A stretch of DNA of 64,000 nt from NCBI GenBank assembly GCA_003049465.1, contig PYSS01000014.1, positions 186,001-250,000 of the forward strand, in the 5' to 3' direction. The notes below the pieces were generated by a model. The model was not told where the DNA came from, did no database searches, and was given only the letters and a program-made list of their open reading frames with translations. How positions within the stretch are numbered: position 1 is the stretch's first letter; each line of letters starts with the position of its first letter. The DNA is from Magnaporthiopsis rhizophila. Lineage: Eukaryota > Ascomycota > Sordariomycetes > Magnaporthales > Magnaporthaceae. The translations under genes were made by a program, and so were the position numbers. This document shows, one piece after another, positions 12,456 to 23,350 of this stretch.

Positions 12456-12620
12456 ATGCCCACCCTCGTCAACGCCAACGGCCCCGGCAGCTCGGCCGCG
12501 TCCACCATCTCGAGCATCGTCAAGCCGGCCGAGACGACGGGCGGCAAGACCAAGTGTTTCGAGTGCGACGGCTACCAGTGCTGCTGCATCCCGATTCCGT
12601 GCACGGTGATGCGCAAGTAG
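12456..12620 (+). CDS. Small Cys-rich C-terminal-motif protein (54 aa), unknown function
   Basis: This 54-residue frame begins directly after a probable 5'-UTR intron. The first half is Ser/Ala-rich (NANGPGSSAASTISSIVK). The second half ends in a dense cysteine motif, C-x2-C-x4-CCC-x4-C (KCFECDGYQCCCIPIPC), five residues from the C-terminus. The motif could bind metal or be lipidated, but no function is known to me. It lies between Bye1 and TAPT1 and does not overlap either. A longer in-frame start exists at 12369 but falls in the putative intron. Confidence 0.6.
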   Translation: MPTLVNANGPGSSAASTISSIVKPAETTGGKTKCFECDGYQCCCIPIPCTVMRK

Positions 12621-12787
12621 GGATGGAAGGGAAGACGGGAAGCTAGGAAGACGGCTAGAAGCTGAAGACGAATCAAATGCAAATGATATTGGCCTGGCTG
12701 CCTGCTATGATGTTGGACTGCTCTGCCTATGGTTGATATTGGCCTGGTGCTGGCCTGCTATGATATTGGCTGCTCCATAATGTCGGC

Positions 12788-15700
12788 CTACCAAATCCGC
12801 TTCGCTACCATCTCGTACCGACTGATCCGCCCCAGATCCTTCTCGCTCTTCTCGCGCTTGCCAATGTTGCGGCGCTCCGTGGCCTGCGCCTTCTTCAGGC
12901 CCTCCGGGTCGTCCTCGTACAGCCTCGCGCGCCGCTCGTCGCCCACCTCGACCTGCCCGAACCCGCCCACGCGCTTGCTGCCCTTTTGGTCAAACACCTC
13001 GGGCTCCAGCCGACCCGACGCCACGGCAAGCTCGCGCCGCCGCATGGCCGCGTACCGCCCCCGCGAGTAGCGCAGCAGCGCCATGCCCAGCAGCAGCTTG
13101 ATCACCAGCAGCACCAGGAAGGCGAGGAAGAAGAAGGTGAGCATGGTGAGGGCCGCGATGGCGTCGTCGGTCGTCCAGTCGCCCACGAGCCGTCTGGGCG
13201 AGGTGGCAAAGTCCGAGGTCGCGTAAAACGTAGATTCTGTAGGTGGCTGGTGTGGTGATGATGATGACGCGGAGTCATTGGCCCCGGTCCCAGCCACGTA
13301 GGGGAGGCCATGGACTGCGCGACCCAGGGCGTTGCGGATCAGCGTGTCCAGCCGGTCCAGCGACGCGGCCATGGCGGGCGACGACGGCGTGGCAGAGGTC
13401 GGGTCGGCGGCCAGGGCGGTCTGGGTGGACGGCGGCAGCGGCGCCGGCAGGTGGGTGGCCAGGAACATGTGGTAGGTCTGCACCGAGGCGCGGATGAACA
13501 GACACGACAGCGGCAGCAGCGGAAGTCCCAGACGGCGGGTCAGCGACGGGGTGACAAAGACGTTGGTGTAGTAGTCCTTGCACAGGATGTCGAGCACGCG
13601 GCTATAGAAGTTGGGCTTGATGTTGTTGAACTTGTTGATGTAGGCGTGCTTGATCCAGTCGACGACGGTCTCGCTGCCCGTCACGATCAGGAACGGCGAC
13701 AGCACCTCGCCCGACCACAGCCAGGCCGGCAGGGCCGTGAAGCTGGCGGGGAGCACCGATGGGCTGTGCAGCGGCACCCTGGCAAAGGACGGGTCGTCAC
13801 CATCGCCGCTGCCGCCGCCCGAGATGGCTCCCGGGATGGTCCAGAAGCCGACCTCGACAATGTTGCGCATGGCGATGATGAGCAGCATCAGCCACAGCTG
13901 GAAGCGCTCGACGATGTCGGCGCACGTCAGCTGGAACACGTTCTCCTTCTCGAACCGCTTGAAGACGGCGCTCTTGATCTCGACGAACTGGTTCGAGATG
14001 AGCAGGGTCAGGAGCGCGTTGTTGTACGAGTTGACGGCCACGTTGAGCGTGATGACCTGGTAGAAGAGCGTGACGGCGTGGCAAGTGTTGTAGACGAGCG
14101 CCAGCAGGAACATGCCGAACGGCACCAGCACCTTGGACCGGCCCAGGCTATCGCGCGCCAGCACCTCGGTGCTGAACAGGCACTCGAAGATGTCCTGGCC
14201 CAGCGACGACAGCAGCCGGTCGCCCACCTCGAGCCCGTTGTAGATGACGTAGAGCTTGATGGCCGACTGCGCCCGGATGAAGTGGTACATGCGGCTGGCG
14301 TCGAGCCGCATCAGCGCCATGCAGCTGAAGAGGATCACGAAGCCCTGGAGGATGTCGGCCTTGTGGAAGGATGTGAGGTTGGACGGCATCGACTTGGAGC
14401 GCCGGTGGCCTCTGTGGCCGCGTTGGTGGGATCGAGACGGTCGCATGGGCGGGGCCAGGCCGGGTTTGGTGGTGGTGGTGGTGCCGTTGCTTGTGGTGCC
14501 GGTGCCCAGACGCGGAGTGGCACCCTCGAACCGCACCGACGGCTCCTCGACGGCCGAGCTGGGAGCACTGGACGCGTCACGGGCCCTGCTGGGACTGCGC
14601 GAGTCCTCGCCCGCCGAGTCCCGCGTGGGCGCCCGTCCCCGCACTCCGCGCTTCAGCCAGCGGCCCAGGCCGTACCACACATATCCGATGGACCAGCGCG
14701 CCTCGCGCGCCACGACGTAGCCCCACCACCTAGCCAACACGCTCAGGGCGATGATGAAGCGCATGGGCAGGATAGTGAAGGTCCACAGCCAGGCGTCGAG
14801 GCAGGCCAGGGCGCCGAAGAAGATGGTGCGCTCGAGGAAGGACGGCAGCAGCAAAAAGTTCTTGAGTCGCTCGAACTTGACGGCGCTGGACTCGTAGGGC
14901 ACTTCGCTCGACCACGAGTGCTTGATGTACAGCGGGCTCGGCCGCTGGCCTGCCAGCTCCAGCTGGAGGAACATGGGGACCGACATGGGTGGGAGTGGAA
15001 GCGTGACGGGCGACTCGACAGGCGTCTCGGCGGGCAGCAGCTGGGGCGTCTGGGACTGGGACTGGGGCTGTTGCTGTTGAGTCTGTCCCTGGCCCTGGCC
15101 GCCGTCGACGGGCGGGATCTGGATGCCGTTGAGGCGGGGTGTGGGGTGGAACGAGTTGCGGCGGCTTCCGGCGGGCGGCTGCGGCTGCAGCTGCGGCAGC
15201 TGCTCCTTGCTGGATTTGCGTCTGCTCATGGGCGGCGTCGACAGGTTGCGCGGCGAGGCGGCCGGACCGATGGGGGCGGATCCGGGCTTGTCGCTGACCG
15301 TGGCACGGTGGGTGCGTCCTTGGCGCGGGTCGGCGGTGGTCTCGAGAGGCAGCGAGGTCTGCAGTATGGTGCGGGCCTGGTCGGCCATTGACGGGCGGGC
15401 GGCCGTCTCGACGATGCCGGCCGACAGCGGGTGGTTGGCCAAGACGCGGTCTGGCATTGGGGCCACGGGCAGCGAGTCTGGAGATGAGGCCAGCTCGCGC
15501 ATCTTGCTGGCCGACAGCCTGCGGACGCTGGTCGACTGGGTGCGTGGCCTGGTGTCGGTGGTGTCGACGCGCAGGTCTGTTCGCGAGCCGGAGTCGGGGC
15601 TTTCGTCGATGGCGCTCTCGTCTCGGGCCAAGGGAGTGTCGGGCATGACGGGCGAGCGAGAGGCCCAGTCGGTGGGAGTGCTCTCTGGGGTTGGGAGCTG

Positions 15701-15814
15701 TTCTGGGAGGCCGTCGATGGCGAGGCCGATGGGGCGGTCGAGTTTCGGGGACGTTTCTGCCTCGGCCCGAGCGTCTGCTGGCCTCTGGGGCCGTGATTCA
15801 TCGTCGGTCTGCAT
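12788..15814 (-). CDS. emp65: TAPT1/Emp65-family ER membrane protein
   Basis: An uninterrupted frame of 1008 residues starts at the ATG at 15814. The first 330 residues are disordered and Ser/Pro/Gln-rich. The conserved TAPT1 core then begins with YIKHSWSSEVPYESSAVKFERLKNFLLLPSFLERTI and a hydrophobic segment (FFGALACLDAWLWTFTILPM). It continues through MYHFIRAQSAIKLYVIYNGLE, DRLLSSLGQDIFECL and DWIKHAYINKFNNIKP, all highly typical of the family. At least six membrane segments are visible, the last near residues 895-925. In yeast Emp65 works with Slp1 in ER membrane-protein folding and quality control; the animal homologue is TAPT1. A Ser/Thr/Gly-rich insert (GTGTTSNGTTTTTKPG) interrupts the core at about 480. 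No intron was found. Confidence 0.92.
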   Translation of the reverse strand: MQTDDESRPQRPADARAEAETSPKLDRPIGLAIDGLPEQLPTPESTPTDWASRSPVMPDTPLARDESAIDESPDSGSRTDLRVDTTDTRPRTQSTSVRRLSASKMRELASSPDSLPVAPMPDRVLANHPLSAGIVETAARPSMADQARTILQTSLPLETTADPRQGRTHRATVSDKPGSAPIGPAASPRNLSTPPMSRRKSSKEQLPQLQPQPPAGSRRNSFHPTPRLNGIQIPPVDGGQGQGQTQQQQPQSQSQTPQLLPAETPVESPVTLPLPPMSVPMFLQLELAGQRPSPLYIKHSWSSEVPYESSAVKFERLKNFLLLPSFLERTIFFGALACLDAWLWTFTILPMRFIIALSVLARWWGYVVAREARWSIGYVWYGLGRWLKRGVRGRAPTRDSAGEDSRSPSRARDASSAPSSAVEEPSVRFEGATPRLGTGTTSNGTTTTTKPGLAPPMRPSRSHQRGHRGHRRSKSMPSNLTSFHKADILQGFVILFSCMALMRLDASRMYHFIRAQSAIKLYVIYNGLEVGDRLLSSLGQDIFECLFSTEVLARDSLGRSKVLVPFGMFLLALVYNTCHAVTLFYQVITLNVAVNSYNNALLTLLISNQFVEIKSAVFKRFEKENVFQLTCADIVERFQLWLMLLIIAMRNIVEVGFWTIPGAISGGGSGDGDDPSFARVPLHSPSVLPASFTALPAWLWSGEVLSPFLIVTGSETVVDWIKHAYINKFNNIKPNFYSRVLDILCKDYYTNVFVTPSLTRRLGLPLLPLSCLFIRASVQTYHMFLATHLPAPLPPSTQTALAADPTSATPSSPAMAASLDRLDTLIRNALGRAVHGLPYVAGTGANDSASSSSPHQPPTESTFYATSDFATSPRRLVGDWTTDDAIAALTMLTFFFLAFLVLLVIKLLLGMALLRYSRGRYAAMRRRELAVASGRLEPEVFDQKGSKRVGGFGQVEVGDERRARLYEDDPEGLKKAQATERRNIGKREKSEKDLGRISRYEMVAKRIW

Positions 15815-16421
15815 GCTGCTAGACCTGGTCGTTAATTGAGGAGATCGAGAGCATGCTGTGTTGCTGGGGTCGATTTGTGGTGTCACAGGCAGTGGTCGAG
15901 ATTTGGCTACGTCACCCTCAGCGGGTGGTAGGAATGAACCCACGGACCCGCATGTGATGCCAGGTATTCACCATCCACGGATTCCTTCATCCCAACCCAC
16001 ACCTCATCAATTGCAGGCTCCGACGGCATCGGATGAGCATCTGGTCGAGTGTCTGTCCTAGCGTAACCAGATTTCACACTAGCGTTGCTACCGCACTGCC
16101 TCTGCACGTCGGAGCTACCTAGTTCCCACCAGGGCCGGTATCGGACTCGGCACGCCCCGGTCCGCTTTGATGAGGCGGGCCGCCGCCTGGGACCGCCGGG
16201 GAATTCAGGCGGCCCGGTGGCACGAGCGATGTGGCTACGCGTCGTCCGGGTTGAGACACTTCACTGAGCTGCGACGCTGGCTGTCCGATGAGGGTTTTGA
16301 GAGTTGACTAACGAGCAAGAATTACATTACGTCTCCATCTTACAGCCTCCATCTTGGGTCCTCATCCTCCGGTCTCCTCTTACAGTCCATCTTCCCTCTC
16401 ATCTTCCAAACCTCACCCGCC
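15815..16421. other. Intergenic region, no gene seen
   Basis: This holds the promoter of the TAPT1 gene (minus strand) and the 3' flank of the secreted repeat protein gene. No coding frame or repeat stands out. Confidence 0.45.
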
Positions 16422-17246
16422 TCACCCCAGCAGCCCAACGTTACCAATGTTGACAACCTTGCCGACCAGAATCTCCCTCGGCACCACCGTTGGCACCGGC
16501 GAGCTCCACACAGTCTGCGTGTAGGTGGTGAAGACGGTGCTGATGAGCATCGACACGCCGGCGCTGCAGCCCGTCGTGTCTGGCGGCAGCGTCGTGACGG
16601 GGTCGCCGTGGCTGTTGTAGCAGGTCTTGCGGTGGCAGTAGTGACCATGGGGTCTGGTCACGGTAGGCACGGTGGTGGCATCAGGGATGGTCCTGGTCTC
16701 GGTGACGGTTTCCCCGCCAGGCAGGGTCTTCGTCTCGGTGACGGCTTCACTGCCTGGAAGGGTTTTTGTCTCCGTGACCGTAGCACCACCGGGCGAGGTT
16801 CTGGTCTCGGTCACAGTTTCGCCGGGCAGAGTCCTGGTCTCGGTCACGACTCCGCCGCCAGGCAACGTCCTTGTTTCGATGACAGTTCCGCCAGGAAGGG
16901 TCTTGGTCTCGGTGACGGCGCCTCCGGGAAGGGTCTTGGTCTCAGTGATAGCAGTCACCGTCTCGGTCACTGCCCCGCCCACAGTCACCGTGATCTGCTG
17001 GACTGGCCGCTCCCGGTCGGTGATGGTGACAGACACGGTAGAGGCAGGCACCGTGTGAGTGTGCGTAATCGTCACCTGACCAGGCACCGTGAAAGTGTTG
17101 GTGACGGTCACCGGAGCCGTGTCTGGGCCGGGGCAGGCGCAGGTGTTGCTGGACTTGTACCATCGGCCAAAGAGCTCGCGGGGCCGGGGCTGGGCGGCCG
17201 AAGCACAGCCGAGGACGGCGGCGAGGCTGAAGAGGGAGGTCCGCAT
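16422..17246 (-). CDS. Secreted Thr/Val-rich tandem-repeat protein
   Basis: The 274-residue frame starts at 17246 with a classic signal peptide (MRTSLFSLAAVLGCASA) and a short Cys pair (CACPGPDTAP). It then changes into beta-rich Thr/Val repeats. Between about residues 95 and 195 a unit of roughly nine to eleven residues, TETKTLPGG with variants, repeats about nine times. A Cys/His-containing segment (HGHYCHRKTCYNSHGD) and a hydrophobic Thr-rich tail follow. There is no clear GPI signal (the end is VVNIGNVGLLG). The composition suggests an extracellular or wall-associated protein. The nucleotide repeat may expand or contract. A longer in-frame Met at 17351 would hide the signal peptide, so I reject it. 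Confidence 0.75.
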   Translation of the reverse strand: MRTSLFSLAAVLGCASAAQPRPRELFGRWYKSSNTCACPGPDTAPVTVTNTFTVPGQVTITHTHTVPASTVSVTITDRERPVQQITVTVGGAVTETVTAITETKTLPGGAVTETKTLPGGTVIETRTLPGGGVVTETRTLPGETVTETRTSPGGATVTETKTLPGSEAVTETKTLPGGETVTETRTIPDATTVPTVTRPHGHYCHRKTCYNSHGDPVTTLPPDTTGCSAGVSMLISTVFTTYTQTVWSSPVPTVVPREILVGKVVNIGNVGLLG

Positions 17247-17749
17247 GGTGGTAATGGTGAGGGTGTGGTGGTAATGAGGATGGTAATGGCTGATGGAGGA
17301 GTAGTTGGAGCATGATGATATCTGGAAGCTGCTGGCCGCCTTATATACCAACTTCTGCTCTGCTTAGAGGGTGGACTTGGGGAGATACTCATGCTGCTCA
17401 GGGAGCGAGGGAGCATGATATTGGCACATATTGCCACAGATATTGCACAGATTCATATCAGCAGCCCAGGGACGGCAGAGCCCTTCCAATTCCTACCGGT
17501 AGACATTAGACCTGTATTAAATCCCTCCACCGACCTATAGTCCTCAGCGCCGCCCTACCGCCAGGAGGGAGTCCATATCCACTAGTGGGGCCATGTGGGA
17601 CCGCCCCGCCCAGCACGCGTCGCCAGGAGCCGCAGCGCACGGCTGAATGAGCGACGAGATTGTCTTGCCTGACACCACACGCCCCGATCGCATGAATCCC
17701 TCTCAATAGCCTCTAGACAGCCGCCGATCCCTTCGCTAACGCCGACACG
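17247..17749. other. Divergent intergenic region
   Basis: About 500 bases separate the secreted repeat protein (minus) from the Meh1-like gene (plus). No gene is visible. TTATATA at 17340-17346 lies about 95 bases upstream of the repeat-protein start, in a plausible TATA position on either strand. Confidence 0.4.
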
Positions 17750-18328
17750 ATGGGCGTCTGCAGCTCCTGCCTGGGCGGCGGCAGGCAGCGCCAGGAATAC
17801 GACGAGGTAGGCGGTGCGACCCCTTGGTTGGTGGCTCTGCTAACCTGGCCAGGACGACGAGTCGCGGCTGCTCTTTGACGACCCCAACGGCCTCCACTAT
17901 GGCAGCTTCGGCCAGCAGCAGATGACGGGCCAGGACGACCAGCTCGAGGCGCAACGCGAGATAGAAGCCCTGCAGCGCGTGGTGGCGCGGACGTCGGAGT
18001 AAGTGGCAGGAGGGACAAGGCGGACAGGGGAGGCGGGATACGCTAACGACGGAAACACAGCAACATGGTCGACATCTTCGAGATTGCGCCGCATGACGAG
18101 GCCCCCACGCAGTACGCCTTCCCCGGCCAGGACGCCCGGCTGGCCCGGTACCAGAACCTGCTGTCCAAGCTGTCGGGCGACGAGGCCAGCGTCAGCAGCA
18201 CGGCGAGCACAAAGGTCGACTGGGTGCCGTGGGACGAGGACAACAATGTGGAGCTGCAGCCGGCGGCGCCGAAGAAGGAGGCCGGCCCGCTTGTGGGCAC
18301 GTTTGCCGACGCCGTGGCCGAGCGGTGA
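17750..18328 (+). CDS. meh1: Meh1/LAMTOR1-like lipidated TORC1 scaffold
   Basis: Three exons (17750-17806, 17853-17998, 18061-18328) encode 156 residues with consistent phases. The N-terminus MGVCSSCLGG has the Gly2 and Cys4/Cys7 arrangement used for myristoylation and palmitoylation. The next segment (DDESRLLFDD, then QREIEALQRVVARTSDNMVDIFEI) matches the helical LAMTOR1/p18 domain. Proteins of this family (yeast Meh1/Ego1, animal LAMTOR1) tether the Rag GTPase complex to the vacuole or lysosome so that TORC1 senses amino acids. The C-terminal tail (VDWVPWDEDNNVELQ) is acidic. The introns use GTAGGC and GTAAGT donors with CTAAC branch points. Confidence 0.88.
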
Positions 18329-18728
18329 TGTGTGGCGGTTGTTGACGCCGCTACCAGGCACGGCAGCCGCCCCAATCACGTCCCGACACGATCTTAGTAC
18401 CAGCACCGAACCCGCACCCGGTCCGGCAGACGCCTTCAGCCACATGACTTTGGACGGGCGCCCGATGCCAGCTCCATCTCACCTCCCTCCTCCAGGGGCC
18501 TTCCCCGCCGAGCCCTCCCTCGTCGTCCGGCATCCCAGGCCGACCTCGCCTGGGGCCATGCGTCACGTCACACCACTGGCAGACGTGGCACGACCAGGTC
18601 CTGCTCTTCCGGTTACCGCTCCTTGGCTGCACTGCTACGTCCGATGTGGGGTGCGGGGTCTTGGGGCCTGAACCTGGGCGCTGTCACATGATATGGGCGT
18701 CGAGTCCAGCGCTGTCGGGTTGGCACGC

Positions 18729-18820
<92 letters not shown>

Positions 18821-19643
18821 GACTTGTTTTTTTGCGTTTGTTTGTTGAATAGATATTGTCAATGGCGGCAGCAGCATCCCCTGGTCTCGTCGCTGTTTGA
18901 TATCTTTATCGTGTCCATTCTCGGATTTATTTACTTTCTGTGCTGCTCCATCGACAAGGGTATTCAGCCCGCCTGCGGGCCTCCAGGGTTACGATTCACT
19001 GCAGGCGGCCGAGGACGTTTACCGTATTTTGTCGGACGCTTGCAGTCACCCGCAGCAGTGGCTTGCCTGCCGGGAGTTTCCTGCTCGTGGGCCGTTGGAA
19101 ATGTCTTTGGCGGTGAGTCGGAATCCACTAGCTGGCCTCACGCTCGGCGGCGCCATGCGTTCGGAAATCCTCTCGACGCGGTCTAGCCAGAGCCCCATTC
19201 ACCGGCCAAGGCGTCGACAGCACCCTGTCCCTGCTCCCGTGCTCTCAAGCCCGCATGCCACCATCTTGGGTCGGATCTCGGCGCGTGCCACTAGACGAGA
19301 CAGGGGAGTGAGGGGCCTAAACGACGCGGGGCTTTTGCCCTGGAAAGATCTGCTGTTTGGCGACCAGTTCTGTTTATTTTCGGTCTACTTTTACGATGTT
19401 CATATTTTCCGCCGATGGCCGCCCTCCTTGGCGAGCCTCCGCATCGACCGATCCACACTCCAAGGTCCTGGGACCGCATCACCGCAAGGAGAGGCATGAC
19501 GACATGAATGACAAGGGGAAAAAATAACAGGAGTTGCAGAAAGAGAAAAAAAAAGCAGCCCATATCCCGGTCCCTCACTTATTACGCCAACGCCGTCGTC
19601 CGCCCATTAGCACTGTTTTCCTGGAGTCAAGCTCTCCCCCAGC
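18329..19643. other. Intergenic region with a GT microsatellite, no gene seen
   Basis: Apart from the GT tract at 18731-18816 this interval holds only low-quality frames. It includes the 3' flanks of the two convergent neighbours. Confidence 0.45.
18731..18816. repeat. (GT)43 dinucleotide microsatellite
   Basis: An uninterrupted run of GT covers 86 bases. Such tracts are prone to length change and can adopt Z-DNA in vitro. It sits about 400 bases after the Meh1-like stop. Confidence 0.97.
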
Positions 19644-19976
19644 CTACGACAGCATCCGCTCTCGGGCCTGATGCTCCATGTAGATGCCGTTCATCTGCTG
19701 ACTTATGTCGTACATGTCCTGTTGCGTCTTCTCGATGGTGGCCGGGCGCCCGCCCTCGCGAGCCCAGCGCTCGACGTCGGCGGCCATCTTGTTGTACCGT
19801 CGCTGCTTCTTCTCCATCTGATCGCATAAACGGCAGGTTGACGGTTGGTGGAAGGTCTCGTACACGAGCTTGAGCCCGCAAGTCTCGCCGGTGCGGTACT
19901 CCTTGGTGCACTGCTGGCGGAAGTTTCCCCACTTCCAGTAGCCGCACGCCCACTTGGTCTGGTCAAAGTAGCACAT
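19644..19976 (-). CDS. Conserved small Cys-rich fungal protein (110 aa), unknown function
   Basis: The frame starts MCYFDQTKWACGYWKWG and has a regular cysteine set at residues 2, 11, 23, 33, 48 and 51, suggesting a zinc-binding fold. A helical, charged segment follows (MEKKQRRYNKMAADVERW). I recognise this pattern (CGYWKWG-x-FRQQC-x-KEYR, then TCGLKLVYET) as a widespread Pezizomycotina hypothetical protein. No function is known to me. No signal peptide is present, so it is probably cytosolic or nuclear. The upstream region to about 20340 is its likely promoter and leader. Confidence 0.75.
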   Translation of the reverse strand: MCYFDQTKWACGYWKWGNFRQQCTKEYRTGETCGLKLVYETFHQPSTCRLCDQMEKKQRRYNKMAADVERWAREGGRPATIEKTQQDMYDISQQMNGIYMEHQARERMLS

Positions 19977-20481
19977 TTTTTGCTGGTGCCGTCAGCTTTG
20001 GGACAGCTCGCCTCCTTACTGAACGGAGCTTCACCCGTGCCACAGCGGAACGGCTCGAAAGCAGGCAAGAGGCACAGCTGAGACAAGGCTTACCGGAGGG
20101 TGTCTTGTTCGATGGGGCTGAACCCACACGGCGGCTGACGATGAGATGGGCTCGAAGGGGTGGGTGGTGGGGTGTCGTCGTCGTAGCACTAAACAGGAGA
20201 TGGATGGATGGGTGGTGCTTTGCTTTTTGTCTCTGGCGCGGCGACGAGGTGTCAGAGGATCGAGGGCTGATGCGAGACGGCAGACTTGGGGATTGGAGGG
20301 AGTCGGGGAGGGACCGTCGATGAGGAACGGCACTTTTTCTCCTACTTATACACATGGGAGCTTGCTGCTGCTACCGCTGCAGACACGGGGGTCTATCAGT
20401 GAGGGACATGGGAGCCCCTTGTGGGCCTGCCTGTTCGCCTTGCCACCTGCTGCTCCTGCTTCTCCCCTGTCTGCTCTCTTT

Positions 20482-20487
<6 letters not shown>

Positions 20488-20520
<33 letters not shown>
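20488..20520. repeat. CT-rich simple repeat
   Basis: A nearly pure CT dinucleotide tract with one G interruption follows a T-rich run. It could be a promoter pyrimidine tract, but no gene follows it. Confidence 0.85.
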
Positions 20521-20521
<1 letters not shown>

Positions 20522-22751
20522 CTTCCCCTCGTCTTGTCCGGTCCTCATCGTGTGCGTCAGGGAAAAAAACACGCACACACCCCTTCGGAAAAGATTGGCA
20601 ACCCACGTAGCAGGCAAGGGTGTGGTGCAACCTCTCCGGATAGCAGGGTACTCGCTACCACGGGCACCTCGCTGCGGGTACGCGGTAAACGCATAGCGCG
20701 CTCCAAGTACCCTCGCCTGCCGGGGGACAATACAGGACATGCTGCAGGTAAAAAGCAACCAGCAGCAAGGCAGTAGTGTTGTGTTGCAGTGGCTTGTTCA
20801 TCCATCCGCCTTTTCTGCGCTGTCCACCCTCCACCCTACCTCACTTCTCTGGCACCTGCTGCAGCCAGCATACCAACTGGCGGTCCTCAACCCCCGCGCC
20901 AGGTGGCTGCTCCTCTACTTTCACTCTCTTTCACGCCCGGCCGCCGTGGCCATGGCAGTGACCCATATGCTGGGCCCCTGTCGTTAGCTGCATGCAGCTT
21001 TTTGTCTCTCCACACCCGGGGCGTCCAAAGGAAAAAAAAACCGGCAAAGAGGGGCGCGCCGGCCACAAATGCAACCACGTACCGTCGGCAGCTATCCAAC
21101 CGAATAGGGGGGTGGGCCTGTGCCTGGGTGTGTCGTCTGTGGCCTGGCGACGGACGCAGTTGCGCGGGAGCGCGCATCTTGGACTGGCTCGCCGGAGCTC
21201 TGCCCTTGTCTCCCCGATCCAAGAGGAGGGGGCAAGCTGCAGTCTGGTATTTTGGACGCCGTCGAATGGAACCACGTCGAGAGGCGGTTCCGCCCTCTCC
21301 ACCGTCGCGCTCTGGCTAAATTCCGTTCCTCTTTCTTTCGTTTCCCGTCCCTGGGCCAATTGCTGCTTGCCCACGCTCCCGTCTCTCCCCGAATTGTTCA
21401 CGTGGCCGCGCGGGCATATGCTGCTCGCCGCGAGAAGCCCTGAAGCCTGAGTGGCTGTTACAAAGAGATCCCACGCACGCCGGAACACTGCTCCGCGTTG
21501 CACTGGGTTCTGACTGCGAACTTTAAAGCCGTGGAGTCGAGTCCATCTGCATCCGTGGAGCCCATCAAGTCTCCGTGGAGCATATTATCCGTAGCGGCCT
21601 GCCTAATGCATCTGATATCGTGGCCCACTCCCTCGAGCCGCCTGCGTGTATACTGTGCAGCTTCGAAGGAGTGTGTGACTGAAGGGGCCGGCAGGAGCGT
21701 GGGTTCTTGGTCGGCTAAGGGCTTGGATCTGGGTAAGGGGTCGGATAAGGACTTGAACAAGGACCTTGCATAACTAATACCATACCCACGTCCACGCCCA
21801 TCAAGGCCTCGTCCTCCAGCGAGTATTGCAATACATGTGTTGTAACCTCCCATTCCTACCGTTACCTACGATGTGGCGATGTGACCGACTGACTGTTGAT
21901 CCAGCCGATCGTTGCCACATTCAAACCGTGCTCAGTTTATCTGCGGCTCTCGCGCTTCGGACACGGCTTTGATAACAGGTGCTAGTGTGCTGCAGCCTTC
22001 CACCCGATGCTGCTAGCCGGCCAGACGTTTGATTTGCCATGGTTGACACTTCACCATGCATCTCCGGCTCGTCACCACGCTCGGCTACAAGCAGCCCACT
22101 CACACTGGCTCACTGGATTCAGCCGGCGGAGGAGGAGGTGGTTGTGCGTTAGTGCGGGTGCCTGGTCTTGCTCGCTTTGATTTTGATATTGGCTACCGGG
22201 GACCGCGGGATGTGAATTCAGTTGCCGTAGCTAATTAAAAACTGCTCATAGCCTCCCTCTTGCTATGAGACCGTGGTGGTGTGCAGATGGTGGCGTGTGT
22301 GTGTGAGTGTGCAGTAACAATGTCTGGTAGAGGCACAGTTGTCTGTAGCGAGCTCCTCGATGGAACACACCGCTGCACCTCCCACATGCATAACCAGCCG
22401 TCAACCGAGCGTAATACATCATCGATAGAAAATCAAGCAACGTGGCGAGGTCCGGGTGGTCAGTCTCACCGAGTGCTCTCGATCGAGCCGCGGGTGGCAG
22501 CCTGGCCTGCGAGGGAGGACCGGGCAGGCAGTTATCGAGCTCTGACTGGCTCGGTTGGCCGCTCGGCCGTGGTTTCTGCTGCCGTGTCAGCTCGGCAGTG
22601 GAGTGGTGCCTTGACCGGTGTGTTCTCTGTTCATTGCCTGACGCGGGATGTTGGTACATAATATTACATATTAGCCGCTACGGATTCAAACAAGATTGGC
22701 GTTGTGAGCACGACGATCTGGCGAGAGACAGGCGAGAGCAGGGGGTCGGGG

Positions 22752-22802
22752 CCACGACAGGAAAGGAACCACGGCAGGAAAGGAGCCACGGCAGGAAAGG
22801 AG
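22752..22802. repeat. 17-bp minisatellite, three copies
   Basis: Three head-to-tail copies of a 17-base unit (CCACGRCAGGAAAGGAR) differ at only two positions. Confidence 0.85.
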
Positions 22803-23164
22803 CCACCAGCAGGGGGTCAGGAGCCACGGGCCAGCAGCCAGGCCCGTGGTCCAAGACGAGAACAGGCAGGAGGGGTATGGACGACATGCATGTGGCTGCC
22901 AGGTCTGGCCACAGCCTGTGGATTGTACCCCTGTCGGGTGCTCGTGTCCACGCAACCGTACAGGACCTGATCGGAGCGTCGGGGTGCCTTCAGGCCTGGC
23001 TTGGGGCCGTGGCGACACGTAGTGGTGCCAGGGCCAGGGGCTACGGGACCGATCGGCAGGGAGGTCTATGGGCAGCGAGGCCAGACGATCGGAATAGATG
23101 CCCGACCCGGTGGGCGTTGGACTTGGGCATTAATGTGACCGTGATCTGGCGTTGTACGACGGTC

Positions 23165-23350
23165 GGTTGGAATGGGAGTGGAGGCAGGGAGGCAGGGGCA
23201 GGAGGCAGGGAAGAGGCAATCGGGAGCAGAGATCATGGAACAGGGATCGGAACAGGGAGAGGGAATCGGTAGGGAGAGGAATCGGGAGCAGGGAGCAGGG
23301 AATCAAGGACGCAGGGAGACGAACGACCAGCGGCGGACGACAAGAAGGGA
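23165..23350. repeat. Purine-rich imperfect repeat
   Basis: The plus strand is almost all G and A, with recurring GGGAGCAGGGA, GGCAGGGA and GGAATCGG words. The strand asymmetry and G-runs could allow G-quadruplex formation, which is an inference. Confidence 0.7.

Noticed and set aside
13310..15391. 693-codon plus-strand frame opposite TAPT1
   Set aside because: Arg/Gly/Gln-rich shadow of the strongly conserved TAPT1 coding strand.
18731..18852. Frames reading alternating Val-Cys or Thr-His
   Set aside because: Produced by the GT microsatellite and not by a gene.
22442..23272. 276-codon frame in the gene-poor block
   Set aside because: Trp/Arg/Gly-rich, crosses the 17-bp minisatellite and purine tract, and lacks any conserved pattern.
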